A program made the translations under genes and the position numbers. A stretch of 64,000 bases of DNA from an uncultured Bacteroides sp. (lineage in GTDB: Bacteria > Bacteroidota > Bacteroidia > Bacteroidales > Bacteroidaceae), in assembly GCA_900555635.1 (NCBI GenBank), contig USLU01000013.1:1-64000 (forward strand), given 5' to 3'. Positions 52,706 to 62,068 of the stretch are shown in pieces. Every line of letters starts with the position of its first letter. The first letter of the stretch is position 1. A model generated the notes under the pieces. It saw only the letters and a list, made by a program, of their open reading frames with translations, did no database searches and was not told where the DNA came from.

Positions 52706-53263
52706 ATGGATTCGAAACAAATTGATGTGATGGTGGCCGATGCCTCACATGAAGTTTACGTGGATAAAATTTTGGATACCATCCGGGAAGCTGCCAAGGT
52801 ACGCGGAACGGGCATCGCAGAACGTACACACGAATATGTAGCAACTAAGATGAAAGAAGGAAAAGCTATCATCGCCCTGTGTGGAGAAGAATTTGCAGGT
52901 TTCACTTACATTGAAAGTTGGGGCAACAAGCAGTATGTAGCCACATCCGGATTGATTGTTCATCCCGACTTCCGCGGTTTAGGATTGGCCAAACGTATTA
53001 AAACCGCTTCTTTCCGCCTGGCCCGATTGCGATGGCCTAATGCAAAAATATTCAGTCTGACCAGTGGAGCTGCCGTTATGAAAATGAATACGGAACTGGG
53101 ATATGTCCCTGTTACCTTCAATGAACTGACTGACGATGAATCCTTTTGGAAAGGTTGCGAAGGTTGCATAAACCACGATATATTAGTAGCCAAGAATCGC
53201 AAATTCTGCATTTGCACGGCAATGCTGTACGATCCGAAGTTACACGAAGAAGATAAAATATAA
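52706..53263 (+). CDS. GNAT acyltransferase, probable N-acylglutamate synthase (185 aa)
   Basis: GNAT fold with the acyl-CoA loop in IVHPDFRGLGLAKRIKTASF (R/Q-x-x-G-x-G/A type) at about residues 90-110. The C-terminal part is Cys-rich (WKGCEGCINHDILVAKNRKF, CICTAM). It lies 30 bp after argR and before argG, so it most likely acylates glutamate in the first step of arginine synthesis. Since Bacteroides uses N-succinylornithine rather than N-acetylornithine (known for B. fragilis ArgF'), it may be an N-succinylglutamate synthase. Direct evidence for the substrate is absent. Confidence 0.8.
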   Translation: MDSKQIDVMVADASHEVYVDKILDTIREAAKVRGTGIAERTHEYVATKMKEGKAIIALCGEEFAGFTYIESWGNKQYVATSGLIVHPDFRGLGLAKRIKTASFRLARLRWPNAKIFSLTSGAAVMKMNTELGYVPVTFNELTDDESFWKGCEGCINHDILVAKNRKFCICTAMLYDPKLHEEDKI

Positions 53264-53278
53264 ACATAAAAGATTTAT

Positions 53279-53334
53279 GATTTATAATTTATGCTGTATT
53301 ATCACACCGCACGGTAAATCATAAATTATAAATC
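53279..53334. repeat. AT-rich inverted repeat before argG
   Basis: GATTTATAATTTATG (53279-53293) and CATAAATTATAAATC (53320-53334) are exact 15-bp arms with a 26-nt loop, flanked by more GATTTATGATT-like sequence. It fills the spacer between the GNAT gene and argG. Similar AT-rich repeats occur at 57810-57870. Confidence 0.6.
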
Positions 53335-53357
53335 ACAAATCATAAATCAAAACCATT

Positions 53358-54566
53358 ATGGAAGCTAAAAAGAAAAAAGTAGTAGTCGCATTCAGCGGCG
53401 GTTTGGACACCTCATTTACAGTAATGTACCTTGCCAAAGAAAAAGGTTATGAAGTATATGCTGCTTGTGCCAACACCGGAGGTTTCAGCCCCGAACAGCT
53501 GAAAACCAACGAAGAGAACGCCTACAAGCTGGGTGCAAAAGAATATGTAACCATCGACGTAACACAAGAGTATTACGAAAAGAGCCTGAAATACATGGTT
53601 TATGGTAATGTATTGCGCAACGGAACCTATCCTATCTCTGTAAGTTCCGAACGTATTTTCCAGGCACTCGCCATTTCACGCTACGCCAACGAAATCGGTG
53701 CGGATGCTATTGCTCACGGTTCTACAGGTGCCGGCAATGACCAGATCCGTTTTGATATGACTTTCCTGGTGATGGCTCCGGGAGTAGAAATCATCACACT
53801 GACACGTGACATGGCACTGAGCCGTCAGGAAGAAATCGATTACCTGAACAAACACGGTTTTGCAGCCGACTTCGCCAAACTGAAATACTCTTATAATGTA
53901 GGATTATGGGGAACTTCCATCTGTGGAGGCGAGATTCTGGACTCAGCACAAGGCTTGCCCGAAAGCGCTTATCTGAAGCATTGCACCAAAGAAGGCAGCG
54001 AACAACTGCGCCTTACTTTTGAAAATGGTGAACTGAAGGCAGTCAATGATGAGAAATTCGACGATCCTATCCAAGCTATTCTGAAAGTGGAAGAAATTGG
54101 TGCTGCTTACGGTATCGGACGCGATATGCACGTTGGTGATACAATTATCGGCATCAAAGGACGTGTAGGTTTCGAGGCAGCCGCACCCATGCTGATTATC
54201 GGTGCTCACCGCTTCCTGGAGAAATATACATTGAGCAAATGGCAACAATACTGGAAAGATCAGGTAGCCAACTGGTACGGAATGTTCTTGCACGAAAGTC
54301 AATACTTGGAACCGGTTATGCGTGATATTGAAGCTATGCTCGAGTCTTCTCAACGCAATGTAAACGGTACCGCTATCCTTGAACTCCGCCCACTCAGCTT
54401 CTCTACCGTAGGTGTGGAAAGTGAAGACGACCTTGTAAAAAACAAGTTAGGCGAATACGGCGAAATGCAGAAAGGTTGGACAGCAGAAGATGCAAAAGGA
54501 TTTATCAAAGTAACTTCTACTCCGCTGCGTGCTTATTACGCTAACCATAAAGACGAAAAAATATAA
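53358..54566 (+). CDS. argG: Argininosuccinate synthase (402 aa)
   Basis: Joins citrulline and aspartate to argininosuccinate with ATP. The N-terminal ATP-pyrophosphatase loop VVVAFSGGLDTSFTVMYLAK is at about 8-27. ADAIAHGSTGAGNDQIRFDM (about 114-133) and NVGLWGTSICGGEILD are typical of the family; length 402 aa is normal. It is in the middle of the arginine operon, downstream of argR. Confidence 0.95.
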   Translation: MEAKKKKVVVAFSGGLDTSFTVMYLAKEKGYEVYAACANTGGFSPEQLKTNEENAYKLGAKEYVTIDVTQEYYEKSLKYMVYGNVLRNGTYPISVSSERIFQALAISRYANEIGADAIAHGSTGAGNDQIRFDMTFLVMAPGVEIITLTRDMALSRQEEIDYLNKHGFAADFAKLKYSYNVGLWGTSICGGEILDSAQGLPESAYLKHCTKEGSEQLRLTFENGELKAVNDEKFDDPIQAILKVEEIGAAYGIGRDMHVGDTIIGIKGRVGFEAAAPMLIIGAHRFLEKYTLSKWQQYWKDQVANWYGMFLHESQYLEPVMRDIEAMLESSQRNVNGTAILELRPLSFSTVGVESEDDLVKNKLGEYGEMQKGWTAEDAKGFIKVTSTPLRAYYANHKDEKI

Positions 54567-54583
54567 ATCACAAGAATAACACT

Positions 54584-54778
54584 ATGGAGAATAATAAGAA
54601 ACTCACACGCTCACGTAGCGATAAGATGTTGGCCGGCGTCTGCGGAGGCTTGGCCGAATACTTCGGGCTAGACCCGTCACTCGTACGCATCGGTTATGCA
54701 CTATTGACGATATTTACCGCGTTCGCAGGAATACCGGTATATCTTATAATGTGGCTTATTGTTCCAGAAAAAAGATAA
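54584..54778 (+). CDS. PspC-domain small membrane protein (64 aa)
   Basis: A single PspC domain: KLTRSRSDKMLAGVCGGLAE, then YFGLDPSLVRIGYALL and a second helix ending YLIMWLIVPEKR. Two hydrophobic segments place it in the inner membrane. It sits 17 bp after argG and ends 7 bp before argC, so it is co-transcribed with arginine genes although no link to that pathway is known. PspC proteins often act in envelope stress responses. Confidence 0.85.
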   Translation: MENNKKLTRSRSDKMLAGVCGGLAEYFGLDPSLVRIGYALLTIFTAFAGIPVYLIMWLIVPEKR

Positions 54779-54785
54779 AATAAAC

Positions 54786-55754
54786 ATGATAAAAGTAGGA
54801 ATCATCGGCGGAGCCGGATATACAGCAGGCGAACTAATACGTTTGCTTATCAACCATCCGGAAGCGGAAATCGTTTTTATAAACAGTTCGAGCAATGCCG
54901 GCAACAAAATTACCGACGTACACGAAGGACTGTACGGAGAAACAGATTTAGTATTCACCAACGAACTGCCGTTGGACGAGATTGATGTTCTTTTCTTCTG
55001 CACTGCACATGGCGACACGAAGAAATTCCTCGAAAGCCACAATGTGCCGGAAGAGTTGAAGATTATAGACCTCTCCATGGATTATCGCATCGCATCTCCC
55101 GAACATGACTTCATTTACGGGCTGCCGGAATTGAATCGCCGTGCTACTTGTACAGCAAAGCATGTTGCCAATCCGGGATGTTTTGCCACTTGCATCCAGT
55201 TGGGTTTATTGCCTCTTGCCAAACACCTGATGCTGAATGATGACATTATGGTAAATGCCATCACCGGTAGTACGGGTGCAGGAGTAAAACCGGGTGCTAC
55301 AAGTCACTTCAGTTGGCGCAACAATAATATGAGTGTGTACAAAGCTTTCGACCACCAACACGTGCCCGAAATCAAACAATCACTCAAACAGTTGCAGAAC
55401 AGCTTCGATTCGGAAATAGATTTTATACCTTACCGTGGCGACTTTGCCCGTGGTATTTTTACAACGATTGTAGTCAAAACAAAAGTGGCTTTGGAAGAAA
55501 TAATCCGCATGTACGAAGAGTATTATGCTAAAGATTCTTTCACCTTCATTGTAGAGAAGAACATCGACCTAAAGCAAGTAGTGAACACCAACAAATGCCT
55601 CATCCACTTGGAAAAGCATGGCGACAAGCTGCTCATCATTTCCTGCATTGACAATTTGTTGAAAGGTGCCAGCGGTCAGGCTGTTCATAACATGAATTTA
55701 ATGTTTAACCTGGAAGAAACAATAGGACTTCGTTTGAAGCCCACCGCCTTCTAA
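54786..55754 (+). CDS. argC: N-acyl-gamma-glutamyl-phosphate reductase (322 aa)
   Basis: The frame opens at 54759, but Met at 54786 (MIKVGIIGGAGYTAGELIRL) is the true start, as the nucleotide-binding G-x-x-G motif should be near the N-terminus and the preceding gene ends at 54778. The active-site Cys is in HVANPGCFATCIQLGLLPL, and SFSWR-like TSHFSWRNNNMSVYK with HQHVPEI binds substrate. It reduces the acyl-glutamyl phosphate to the semialdehyde with NADPH; in Bacteroides probably on succinylated substrate. Confidence 0.94.
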   Translation: MIKVGIIGGAGYTAGELIRLLINHPEAEIVFINSSSNAGNKITDVHEGLYGETDLVFTNELPLDEIDVLFFCTAHGDTKKFLESHNVPEELKIIDLSMDYRIASPEHDFIYGLPELNRRATCTAKHVANPGCFATCIQLGLLPLAKHLMLNDDIMVNAITGSTGAGVKPGATSHFSWRNNNMSVYKAFDHQHVPEIKQSLKQLQNSFDSEIDFIPYRGDFARGIFTTIVVKTKVALEEIIRMYEEYYAKDSFTFIVEKNIDLKQVVNTNKCLIHLEKHGDKLLIISCIDNLLKGASGQAVHNMNLMFNLEETIGLRLKPTAF

Positions 55755-55786
55755 CCAGTAAACATGAATCATTAAACATTAGTCTT

Positions 55787-56908
55787 ATGAATTTATTCGA
55801 CGTATATCCCCTTTTTGACATCAACATTGTCAAAGGAAAAGGCTGCCATGTATGGGACGAGAATGGTACGGAGTACCTCGACCTGTATGGCGGACATGCG
55901 GTGATCTCTATCGGACATGCACATCCGCATTATGTAGAGATGATCAGCAATCAAGTGGCAACGTTGGGATTCTATTCCAACTCAGTAATAAACAAACTGC
56001 AACAAAAGGTAGCGGAACGCATAGGAAAAGTTAGTGGTTATGATGATTACTCCCTATTCCTCATAAACAGCGGTGCCGAAGCTAACGAAAATGCACTGAA
56101 GCTTGCTTCCTTCTATAACGGACGTACCCGGGTTATTTCTTTCAACAAAGCATTCCACGGACGTACTTCACTGGCAGTAGAAGTTACCAATAATCCTAAG
56201 ATCATTGCTCCTATCAATGATTGCGGACACGTCACTTATCTTCCTCTGAACGACATTGAAGCAATGAAAGCTGAGTTGGCAAAAGGGGATGTCTGCGCTG
56301 TAATCATTGAAGGCATACAAGGTGTAGGCGGTATTCAATTGCCGACAGATGAGTTTATGCATGCATTGCGTCAAGCTTGTACGGAAAACAATACTGTATT
56401 AGTTCTGGACGAAATACAAAGTGGCTACGGACGTAGCGGTAAGTTCTTCGCTCACCAATACAATGGCATCAAAGCTGACATTATAGCTGTAGCCAAGGGC
56501 ATCGGAAACGGTTTCCCAATGGCAGGCATATTGATAAGCCCCATGTTTACTCCGGTATACGGACAATTGGGAACGACCTTCGGCGGAAACCACTTGGCAT
56601 GCAGTGCCGCTCTTGCCGTGCTGGACGTAATAGAACAAGATAATCTTGTAGAGAACGCCGCCAAAGTTGGTGAGTATTTGATAACAGAACTGAAGAAATT
56701 CCCCCAAATAAAAGAAGTTCGCGGACGCGGAATGATGATAGGTTTGGAGTTTGAAGAACCCATCAAAGAATTACGTACACGCCTGCTGAAAGAGCAACAT
56801 GTATTTACAGGTGTAAGCGGCACAAATGTAATCCGTTTGCTGCCACCTCTTTGCCTCAGCATGGACGAAGCAAATCTCTTTCTTGAACGCTTTAAGAAAG
56901 TACTTTAA
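55787..56908 (+). CDS. argD: N-acyl-ornithine aminotransferase (373 aa)
   Basis: PLP-dependent class III aminotransferase. Motifs: INSGAEANENALKLASFYNG, the PLP ring partner Asp in LVLDEIQSGYGRSGKFFAHQ and the PLP-binding Lys in DIIAVAKGIGNGFPMAG. Slightly shorter than E. coli ArgD (406 aa) but complete. It uses glutamate as amino donor to make N-acylornithine (probably N-succinyl here). Terminator at 56940-56980 closes the transcript. Confidence 0.93.
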   Translation: MNLFDVYPLFDINIVKGKGCHVWDENGTEYLDLYGGHAVISIGHAHPHYVEMISNQVATLGFYSNSVINKLQQKVAERIGKVSGYDDYSLFLINSGAEANENALKLASFYNGRTRVISFNKAFHGRTSLAVEVTNNPKIIAPINDCGHVTYLPLNDIEAMKAELAKGDVCAVIIEGIQGVGGIQLPTDEFMHALRQACTENNTVLVLDEIQSGYGRSGKFFAHQYNGIKADIIAVAKGIGNGFPMAGILISPMFTPVYGQLGTTFGGNHLACSAALAVLDVIEQDNLVENAAKVGEYLITELKKFPQIKEVRGRGMMIGLEFEEPIKELRTRLLKEQHVFTGVSGTNVIRLLPPLCLSMDEANLFLERFKKVL

Positions 56909-56939
56909 TATTTGATAGTATAATCAGCCAACAAAAGAA

Positions 56940-56980
56940 ACGACCGAAAAGAAGATTACCTTTCAATTTCGGTCGTTTTT
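56940..56980 (+). terminator. Terminator after argD
   Basis: ACGACCGAAA (56940-56949) and TTTCGGTCGT (56967-56976) form a 10-bp stem, followed by TTTTTT. Confidence 0.8.
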
Positions 56981-56994
56981 TATAGAAAAAACTC

Positions 56995-57002
56995 TAACTT
57001 TG
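56995..57002 (+). promoter_or_regulatory. -7 box of proC
   Basis: TAACTTTG, 34 nt before the proC start; proC is thus transcribed separately from the arginine operon. Confidence 0.5.
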
Positions 57003-57035
57003 TCCCATTGACAACCCTTTTAATAACAGAATGAT

Positions 57036-57809
57036 ATGAAAATCGCAATTATCGGTGCCGGAAACATGGGCGGTGCAATTGCTCGTGGGCTGGCCAAAGG
57101 GAGTATCATCCCGGCCTCAGAAATCATAGTGGCTGATCCTTCGGAAGATAAACTGGAGCAGTTGTTTCGTGAATTTCCTGAAATAAAAACAACCACAGTC
57201 AACCAAGATGCTGTAACCGGAGCAGAAATGATCGTCTTCGCCGTGAAACCTTGGTTCATGAAGCAAGTTGTACGCGATTTGAAACTGAAAAGTAAACAAA
57301 TACTTATTTCTATAGCCGCCGGTATTGCTTTCGAGGAACTGGCTCATTACGTTGCCGAACCTGAAATGACGATGTTCCGCCTTGTGCCCAATACCGCCAT
57401 CAGTGAACTTGCCAGCATGACGCTTATTGCGAGCCGTAACGCTACCCCCGAGCAGGAAAAACTGATCGTGGACATCTTCAACGAAATGGGACTTTCCATG
57501 TTGATTCCGGAAGAGAAGATCGCTGCTACCACAGCTCTTACTTCTTGTGGCATCGCATACGTATTGAAATACATTCAGGCAGCCATGCAGGCAGGTATTG
57601 AAATGGGGGTATATCCCAAAGATGCCATGAAAATGGTAGCCCAGTCTGTAAAAGGAGCAGCCGAACTTATCCTAAATAACGATACGCACCCCAGCATAGA
57701 AATAGATAAAGTATGTACTCCGGGCGGAATTACCATTAAAGGTATTAACCAGCTGGAACACGACGGATTTACTTCGACTGTTATCAATGCTATGAAAGCG
57801 TCAAAATAG
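57036..57809 (+). CDS. proC: Pyrroline-5-carboxylate reductase (257 aa)
   Basis: Final step of proline synthesis, reducing pyrroline-5-carboxylate with NAD(P)H. N-terminal Rossmann motif IAIIGAGNMGGAIARGLAKG, then VKPWFMKQV; the C-terminal dimer/active-site helices include AATTALTSCGIAYVLKYIQA and TPGGITIKGINQLEHDGF, the ProC signature. Length is close to E. coli ProC (269 aa). It has its own promoter just after the argD terminator. Confidence 0.94.
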   Translation: MKIAIIGAGNMGGAIARGLAKGSIIPASEIIVADPSEDKLEQLFREFPEIKTTTVNQDAVTGAEMIVFAVKPWFMKQVVRDLKLKSKQILISIAAGIAFEELAHYVAEPEMTMFRLVPNTAISELASMTLIASRNATPEQEKLIVDIFNEMGLSMLIPEEKIAATTALTSCGIAYVLKYIQAAMQAGIEMGVYPKDAMKMVAQSVKGAAELILNNDTHPSIEIDKVCTPGGITIKGINQLEHDGFTSTVINAMKASK

Positions 57810-57877
57810 TGATTTGTGATACACTGCATAGTTAATCACTGATCACAAATAACTAATAACTAATCACTAATAATTAC

Positions 57878-58426
57878 ATGGACGAACAAATCAAACTAAT
57901 TGCAGAACGTCTTCGTGGACTTCGTGATGTTCTGGAACTGACTTCTGAAGATATTGCTCGCGATTGCGATATATCTGCCGAAGAATACCGTCTGGCTGAA
58001 ACCGGAGACTTTGACATTTCTGTCAGTATGTTGCAAAAGATTGCACGCAGATACGGTGTTGCCCTCGATGCGTTGATGTTCGGCGAAGAGCCGAAAATGA
58101 GTGCCTACTTCCTGACCCGTGCAGGTAAAGGTATCAGTATCGAACGTACAAAAGCATATAAGTACCAATCGCTGGCATCCGGTTTTATGAATCGCAATGC
58201 TGATCCGTTTATCGTTACGGTAGAACCCAACGACGAACCCATACATTACAACAGCCATTCAGGACAAGAATTTAACCTCGTGTTAGAAGGTCGCATGATG
58301 CTCAGCATTGAGGGAAAAGACCTCATTCTGAATGAAGGAGACAGCCTCTATTTTAATTCCAAACTGCCTCACGGCATGAAAGCTTTGGATGGAAAGACCG
58401 TACGTTTCCTTGCTGTCATCATGTAA
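57878..58426 (+). CDS. XRE-cupin transcription regulator (182 aa)
   Basis: An N-terminal helix-turn-helix (about 5-65: RLRGLRDVLELTSEDIARDC, ISVSMLQKIARRYGVALDAL) is followed by a cupin barrel (about 110-180: HYNSHSGQEFNLVLEGRMML and LNEGDSLYFNSKLPHGMKAL). Regulators of this kind often respond to a small ligand and control an adjacent metabolic gene. It is 106 bp upstream of the acyl-CoA synthetase gene on the same strand, which is the likely target or partner. Confidence 0.88.
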   Translation: MDEQIKLIAERLRGLRDVLELTSEDIARDCDISAEEYRLAETGDFDISVSMLQKIARRYGVALDALMFGEEPKMSAYFLTRAGKGISIERTKAYKYQSLASGFMNRNADPFIVTVEPNDEPIHYNSHSGQEFNLVLEGRMMLSIEGKDLILNEGDSLYFNSKLPHGMKALDGKTVRFLAVIM

Positions 58427-58532
58427 TATAAATAAATGAAGAATGAAGAATGAAAAATGAAGAATAACCATACAGCATAACAGCGCAACCAAATTCTTCA
58501 TTTTTTGTTCATAATTCTTAATTCAGAAAAAT

Positions 58533-60188
58533 ATGGTAGAAAGATTTTTAAAACAAATCTCCTTTTCTTCACAGGAAGATTTTATCAAGAACTTAAAAAT
58601 AAACGTACCGGATGATTTCAACTTCGGCTACGATGTAGTAGATGCCTGGGCGACCGAACAACCTGACAAACCTGCTCTGTTATGGACAAACGACAAAGGA
58701 GAACACAGACAGTTCACTTTTGCCGATATGAAGCGCTATACCGATATGACGGCTTCTTATTTCCAAAGCCTTGGCATTGGACACGGCGATATGGTGATGT
58801 TGATTCTGAAACGCCGTTATGAATTCTGGTTCAGCATAATAGCATTGCATAAACTGGGCGCGGTAGTGATTCCTGCCACACACTTGCTTACAAAGAAAGA
58901 CATTGTTTACCGTTGCAACGCCGCCGACATCAAAATGATTGTATGTGCAGGCGAATCGGTTATTACCGATCACATCGTTTCTGCAATGCCGGATTGTCCT
59001 ACTGTGAAGAAGCTTGTGAGCGTAGGTCCCGAAGTAGCAGAAGGCTTTGAAAATTTCCACAAAGGCATTGAAGCCGCTGCACCTTTTGTTAAACCGGAAC
59101 ATGCAAACAGTAATGACGACATCTCCCTGATGTACTTCACCAGTGGAACCACCGGTGAACCCAAAATGGTAGCTCACGATTATACTTATCCGCTGGGGCA
59201 TATCGTCACCGGTAGTTTCTGGCATAACCTGACTGAGAACAGCCTGCACCTCACTATTGCCGATACCGGCTGGGGAAAAGCTGTTTGGGGCAAACTCTAC
59301 GGACAGTGGATCGCAGGAGCCAACGTATTTGTTTATGACCACGAGAAGTTTACTCCGGCTGACATTCTGGAAAAGATCCAGAATTATCATGTAACTTCAC
59401 TTTGTGCACCGCCTACTATCTTCCGCTTCCTGATCCACGAAGACCTGACGAAGTACGATCTCTCCTCTTTGCAATATTGCACCATTGCCGGAGAGGCATT
59501 AAACCCTGCTGTATTCGATACTTTCAAAAAACTGACAGGTATCAAGCTGATGGAAGGCTTCGGACAAACTGAAACAACGCTTACCGTTGCCACCATGCCT
59601 TGGATGGAACCCAAACCTGGTAGTATGGGATTGCCTAATCCTCAATATGATGTTGACCTGATAGACCACGACGGACGTTCTGTAGAAGCAGGAGAACAGG
59701 GACAAATCGTAATCCGTACAGATAAAGGCAAACCATTAGGGCTGTTCAAGGAATATTACAGAGATGCTGCGCGTACTCACGAAGCATGGCACGATGACAT
59801 CTACTTTACGGGAGACGTGGCCTGGAAAGACGAGGATGGTTATCTTTGGTTTGTAGGCCGTGCCGACGATGTTATTAAAAGTAGTGGATACCGCATCGGC
59901 CCGTTCGAAGTGGAAAGTGCTTTGATGACACATCCTGCCGTTGTAGAATGTGCCATTACCGGCGTGCCCGACGAAGTTCGCGGTCAAGTAGTAAAAGCAA
60001 CGATTGTATTGGCAAACGAATATAAGAAACGTGCCGGAGAAGAACTTATCAAGGAGCTTCAAAATCATGTAAAGAAAGTAACCGCTCCTTATAAATATCC
60101 GCGCGTCATTGAATTTGTTGATGAACTTCCCAAAACTATCAGTGGCAAAATACGCCGTGTGGAAATTCGTCAGAACGACCAAAAGTAA
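58533..60188 (+). CDS. AMP-forming acyl-CoA synthetase (551 aa)
   Basis: Adenylate-forming enzyme. The P-loop-like motif is LMYFTSGTTGEPKMVAHDYT (about 197-216), motif A5 MEGFGQTETTLTVATMPWME, motif A7/A8 TGDVAWKDEDGYLWFVGRAD and DDVIKSSGYRIGPFEVESAL, and the catalytic Lys in PKTISGKIRRVEIRQND. It activates a carboxylic acid (medium-chain or aromatic in related proteins) to its CoA thioester. Length and motifs fit the acetyl/medium-chain acyl-CoA synthetase group; substrate is not determinable. It follows the cupin regulator. Confidence 0.9.
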   Translation: MVERFLKQISFSSQEDFIKNLKINVPDDFNFGYDVVDAWATEQPDKPALLWTNDKGEHRQFTFADMKRYTDMTASYFQSLGIGHGDMVMLILKRRYEFWFSIIALHKLGAVVIPATHLLTKKDIVYRCNAADIKMIVCAGESVITDHIVSAMPDCPTVKKLVSVGPEVAEGFENFHKGIEAAAPFVKPEHANSNDDISLMYFTSGTTGEPKMVAHDYTYPLGHIVTGSFWHNLTENSLHLTIADTGWGKAVWGKLYGQWIAGANVFVYDHEKFTPADILEKIQNYHVTSLCAPPTIFRFLIHEDLTKYDLSSLQYCTIAGEALNPAVFDTFKKLTGIKLMEGFGQTETTLTVATMPWMEPKPGSMGLPNPQYDVDLIDHDGRSVEAGEQGQIVIRTDKGKPLGLFKEYYRDAARTHEAWHDDIYFTGDVAWKDEDGYLWFVGRADDVIKSSGYRIGPFEVESALMTHPAVVECAITGVPDEVRGQVVKATIVLANEYKKRAGEELIKELQNHVKKVTAPYKYPRVIEFVDELPKTISGKIRRVEIRQNDQK

Positions 60189-60220
60189 TATTTATTTGTA
60201 GCCGAACTCTACAAGTATAA

Positions 60221-60260
60221 AACAACAAAAACTGTCCTTTTGCCGACAGTTTTTGTTGTT
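60221..60260. terminator. Bidirectional terminator between acyl-CoA synthetase and GH20
   Basis: AACAACAAAAACTGTC (60221-60236) and GACAGTTTTTGTTGTT (60245-60260) are perfect 16-bp arms with an 8-nt loop. T-runs occur on both strands, suiting the convergent genes on either side. Confidence 0.85.
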
Positions 60261-60285
60261 TTATAGAATATGATATCAGCGTATG

Positions 60286-61944
60286 CTACCTTTTTCTTTC
60301 AATATCTTGCATCCGGAAGAATGCATCCGAATAGCGTGCCCCCCAAAGTTCATAACGCTCCACCTGTGTTTCAACCTTACGGGCGAAGTTATTCCAATCT
60401 TTCTTTTTCAATGGAGACCAAACATTTTCTGATAATGCCGACATACGAGGGAAGATGGCAAATTCAGCTTTCCATGTAGTAGGAATATACTCAGTCCATA
60501 AACATCCCTGAGCACCCCAGATTAGTTTTTCCTGTTCGGACTTTAAGGAATCGGGGACAATTTGAAACTCATATACCTTCTCTAAAGAAAGTGGCCCCCG
60601 AGGAGCTATTTCTATCTGCGTGCGACTTTCCTTCAGATTGAAATAAGACCATGCCGAACAAGTGAATATCGTGCGATGTCCCGTTTTCAGAGCCTTTACA
60701 CCGGAAGCAGGACGCCGCCAGTTCATTACTACACAATCTTCGGAGATTCCCCCTTCGAGTATTTCGTCCCAACCGATAAGGGTCTTTCCTTTCCCATTCA
60801 CAACCTGCTGTACAAAATGAATGAAGTAGCTTTGCAATGCCTTTTCATCTTTCAGGTTATGCTCTTGCATAAATCGTTGCGTATCTTCAGATTCTTCCCA
60901 CCAGCGTTTGGCACATTCGTCCCCACCCACATGGATATATTGACCGGGGAAAAGATCACAAAGCTCGGAAAATACATCTTTCAGAAAATCGAAGACTTCC
61001 GGCTTGGGAGCCAATACGTTATTGAACTTATTAAAAATGCCCCAAGTCAATGCACATTTCTTAGGCTCATCGGGAGTCGTACTGAATTGAGGATAAGTAG
61101 CAAGCACTGCCATGCAATGACCGGGAATATCAATCTCGGGGATCACCGTAATTTGCCGCTCGGCAGCATAACTCACTATTTCACGCACATCTTCATGGGT
61201 ATAATAACCACCGTAAGGCAACGGTTCATACTTACCGGGATAAAGTCCGAAAATCTCGCCCTCACGCACAGAACCTTGTTGCGTTAACTCGGGACGGCAT
61301 TTCATTTCCACACGCCAAGCCTGATCGTCTGTCAGATGCCAATGGAAGTAATTTAATTTATGCAGTGCCAAGTAATCAATATACTTCTTGATGAAATCTA
61401 CAGGAAAAAAGTGGCGTACTACATCCAGATGCATGCCACGGTAAGCAAAACGCGGATAGTCTACAATTTGTACGGATGGTAATATGGGTAATACACCGGC
61501 ACGGGTAGGCAGTAATTGAATAAGGGTTTGTATGCCATAAAAAACACCTGCCGCATCATTGCCTTCAATAAGCACTCCTTTATCCGCTGTTATACTTAGT
61601 TTGTAACCACCGGAAACTTCACTATTCTTTTTGTCGATCAGAAGAATACCGGAAAACATTGCAGGTCTTGCCTTAGGAGCAGTTTTTCGTTTACTTGGCT
61701 TAGCCTTCTCTATTTGCAAAGGAATGCCAAGATAACGGTTCATGTAATCTGCCAAATAATCAGCAGAGAATTGCAAACCTGTTTCTGATACAAAAACGGG
61801 GGTATTACGTCCAATTTGATAGGTAGCATTACCGGTAGCAGAAATCTCCACTGGCTCCGGAATAATGTTGAATTGTCTCTCCTGTGCCAGTCCGGCAATA
61901 GAAGAAATTGCAAAAATTGCAGCCATAAAATTCTTAAATAACAT
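60286..61944 (-). CDS. GH20 beta-N-acetylhexosaminidase (552 aa)
   Basis: A signal peptide (about 1-20, MLFKNFMAAIFAISSIAGLAQ) exports it. A GH20b N-terminal domain (about 25-150) precedes the catalytic TIM barrel: YRGMHLDVVRHFFPVDFIKK, HKLNYFHWHLTDDQAWRVEM, and the catalytic Asp-Glu pair in YIHVGGDECAKRWWEES (about 340-356). Trp residues near VVMNWRRP and GAQGCLWTEYIPTTWKAEF shape the pocket. It removes terminal GlcNAc or GalNAc from host or bacterial glycans. The -7 box TATATTTG lies at 61974-61967 on the minus strand. Confidence 0.93.
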   Translation of the reverse strand: MLFKNFMAAIFAISSIAGLAQERQFNIIPEPVEISATGNATYQIGRNTPVFVSETGLQFSADYLADYMNRYLGIPLQIEKAKPSKRKTAPKARPAMFSGILLIDKKNSEVSGGYKLSITADKGVLIEGNDAAGVFYGIQTLIQLLPTRAGVLPILPSVQIVDYPRFAYRGMHLDVVRHFFPVDFIKKYIDYLALHKLNYFHWHLTDDQAWRVEMKCRPELTQQGSVREGEIFGLYPGKYEPLPYGGYYTHEDVREIVSYAAERQITVIPEIDIPGHCMAVLATYPQFSTTPDEPKKCALTWGIFNKFNNVLAPKPEVFDFLKDVFSELCDLFPGQYIHVGGDECAKRWWEESEDTQRFMQEHNLKDEKALQSYFIHFVQQVVNGKGKTLIGWDEILEGGISEDCVVMNWRRPASGVKALKTGHRTIFTCSAWSYFNLKESRTQIEIAPRGPLSLEKVYEFQIVPDSLKSEQEKLIWGAQGCLWTEYIPTTWKAEFAIFPRMSALSENVWSPLKKKDWNNFARKVETQVERYELWGARYSDAFFRMQDIERKR

Positions 61945-61966
61945 AGATGATTGATTATTAACATTG

Positions 61967-62015
61967 CAAATATATACTTTTTATACAAACCCAATGGATA
62001 AAAGACTTATATTTG
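61967..62015. promoter_or_regulatory. Divergent -7 boxes for GH20 and the PagL-like gene
   Basis: Minus-strand TATATTTG at 61974-61967 faces GH20 (start 61944), and plus-strand TATATTTG at 62008-62015 faces the outer-membrane gene (start 62069). Confidence 0.6.
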
Positions 62016-62068
62016 CGAGAAAATTGAACTTTATCTAAATATTCAACTAACAAACACCGACACGGTAT

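Noticed and set aside
54759..54785. Longer start for ArgC overlapping PspC
   Set aside because: It would add MFQKKDKIN before the Rossmann fold and overlap the PspC gene; Met at 54786 fits the family.
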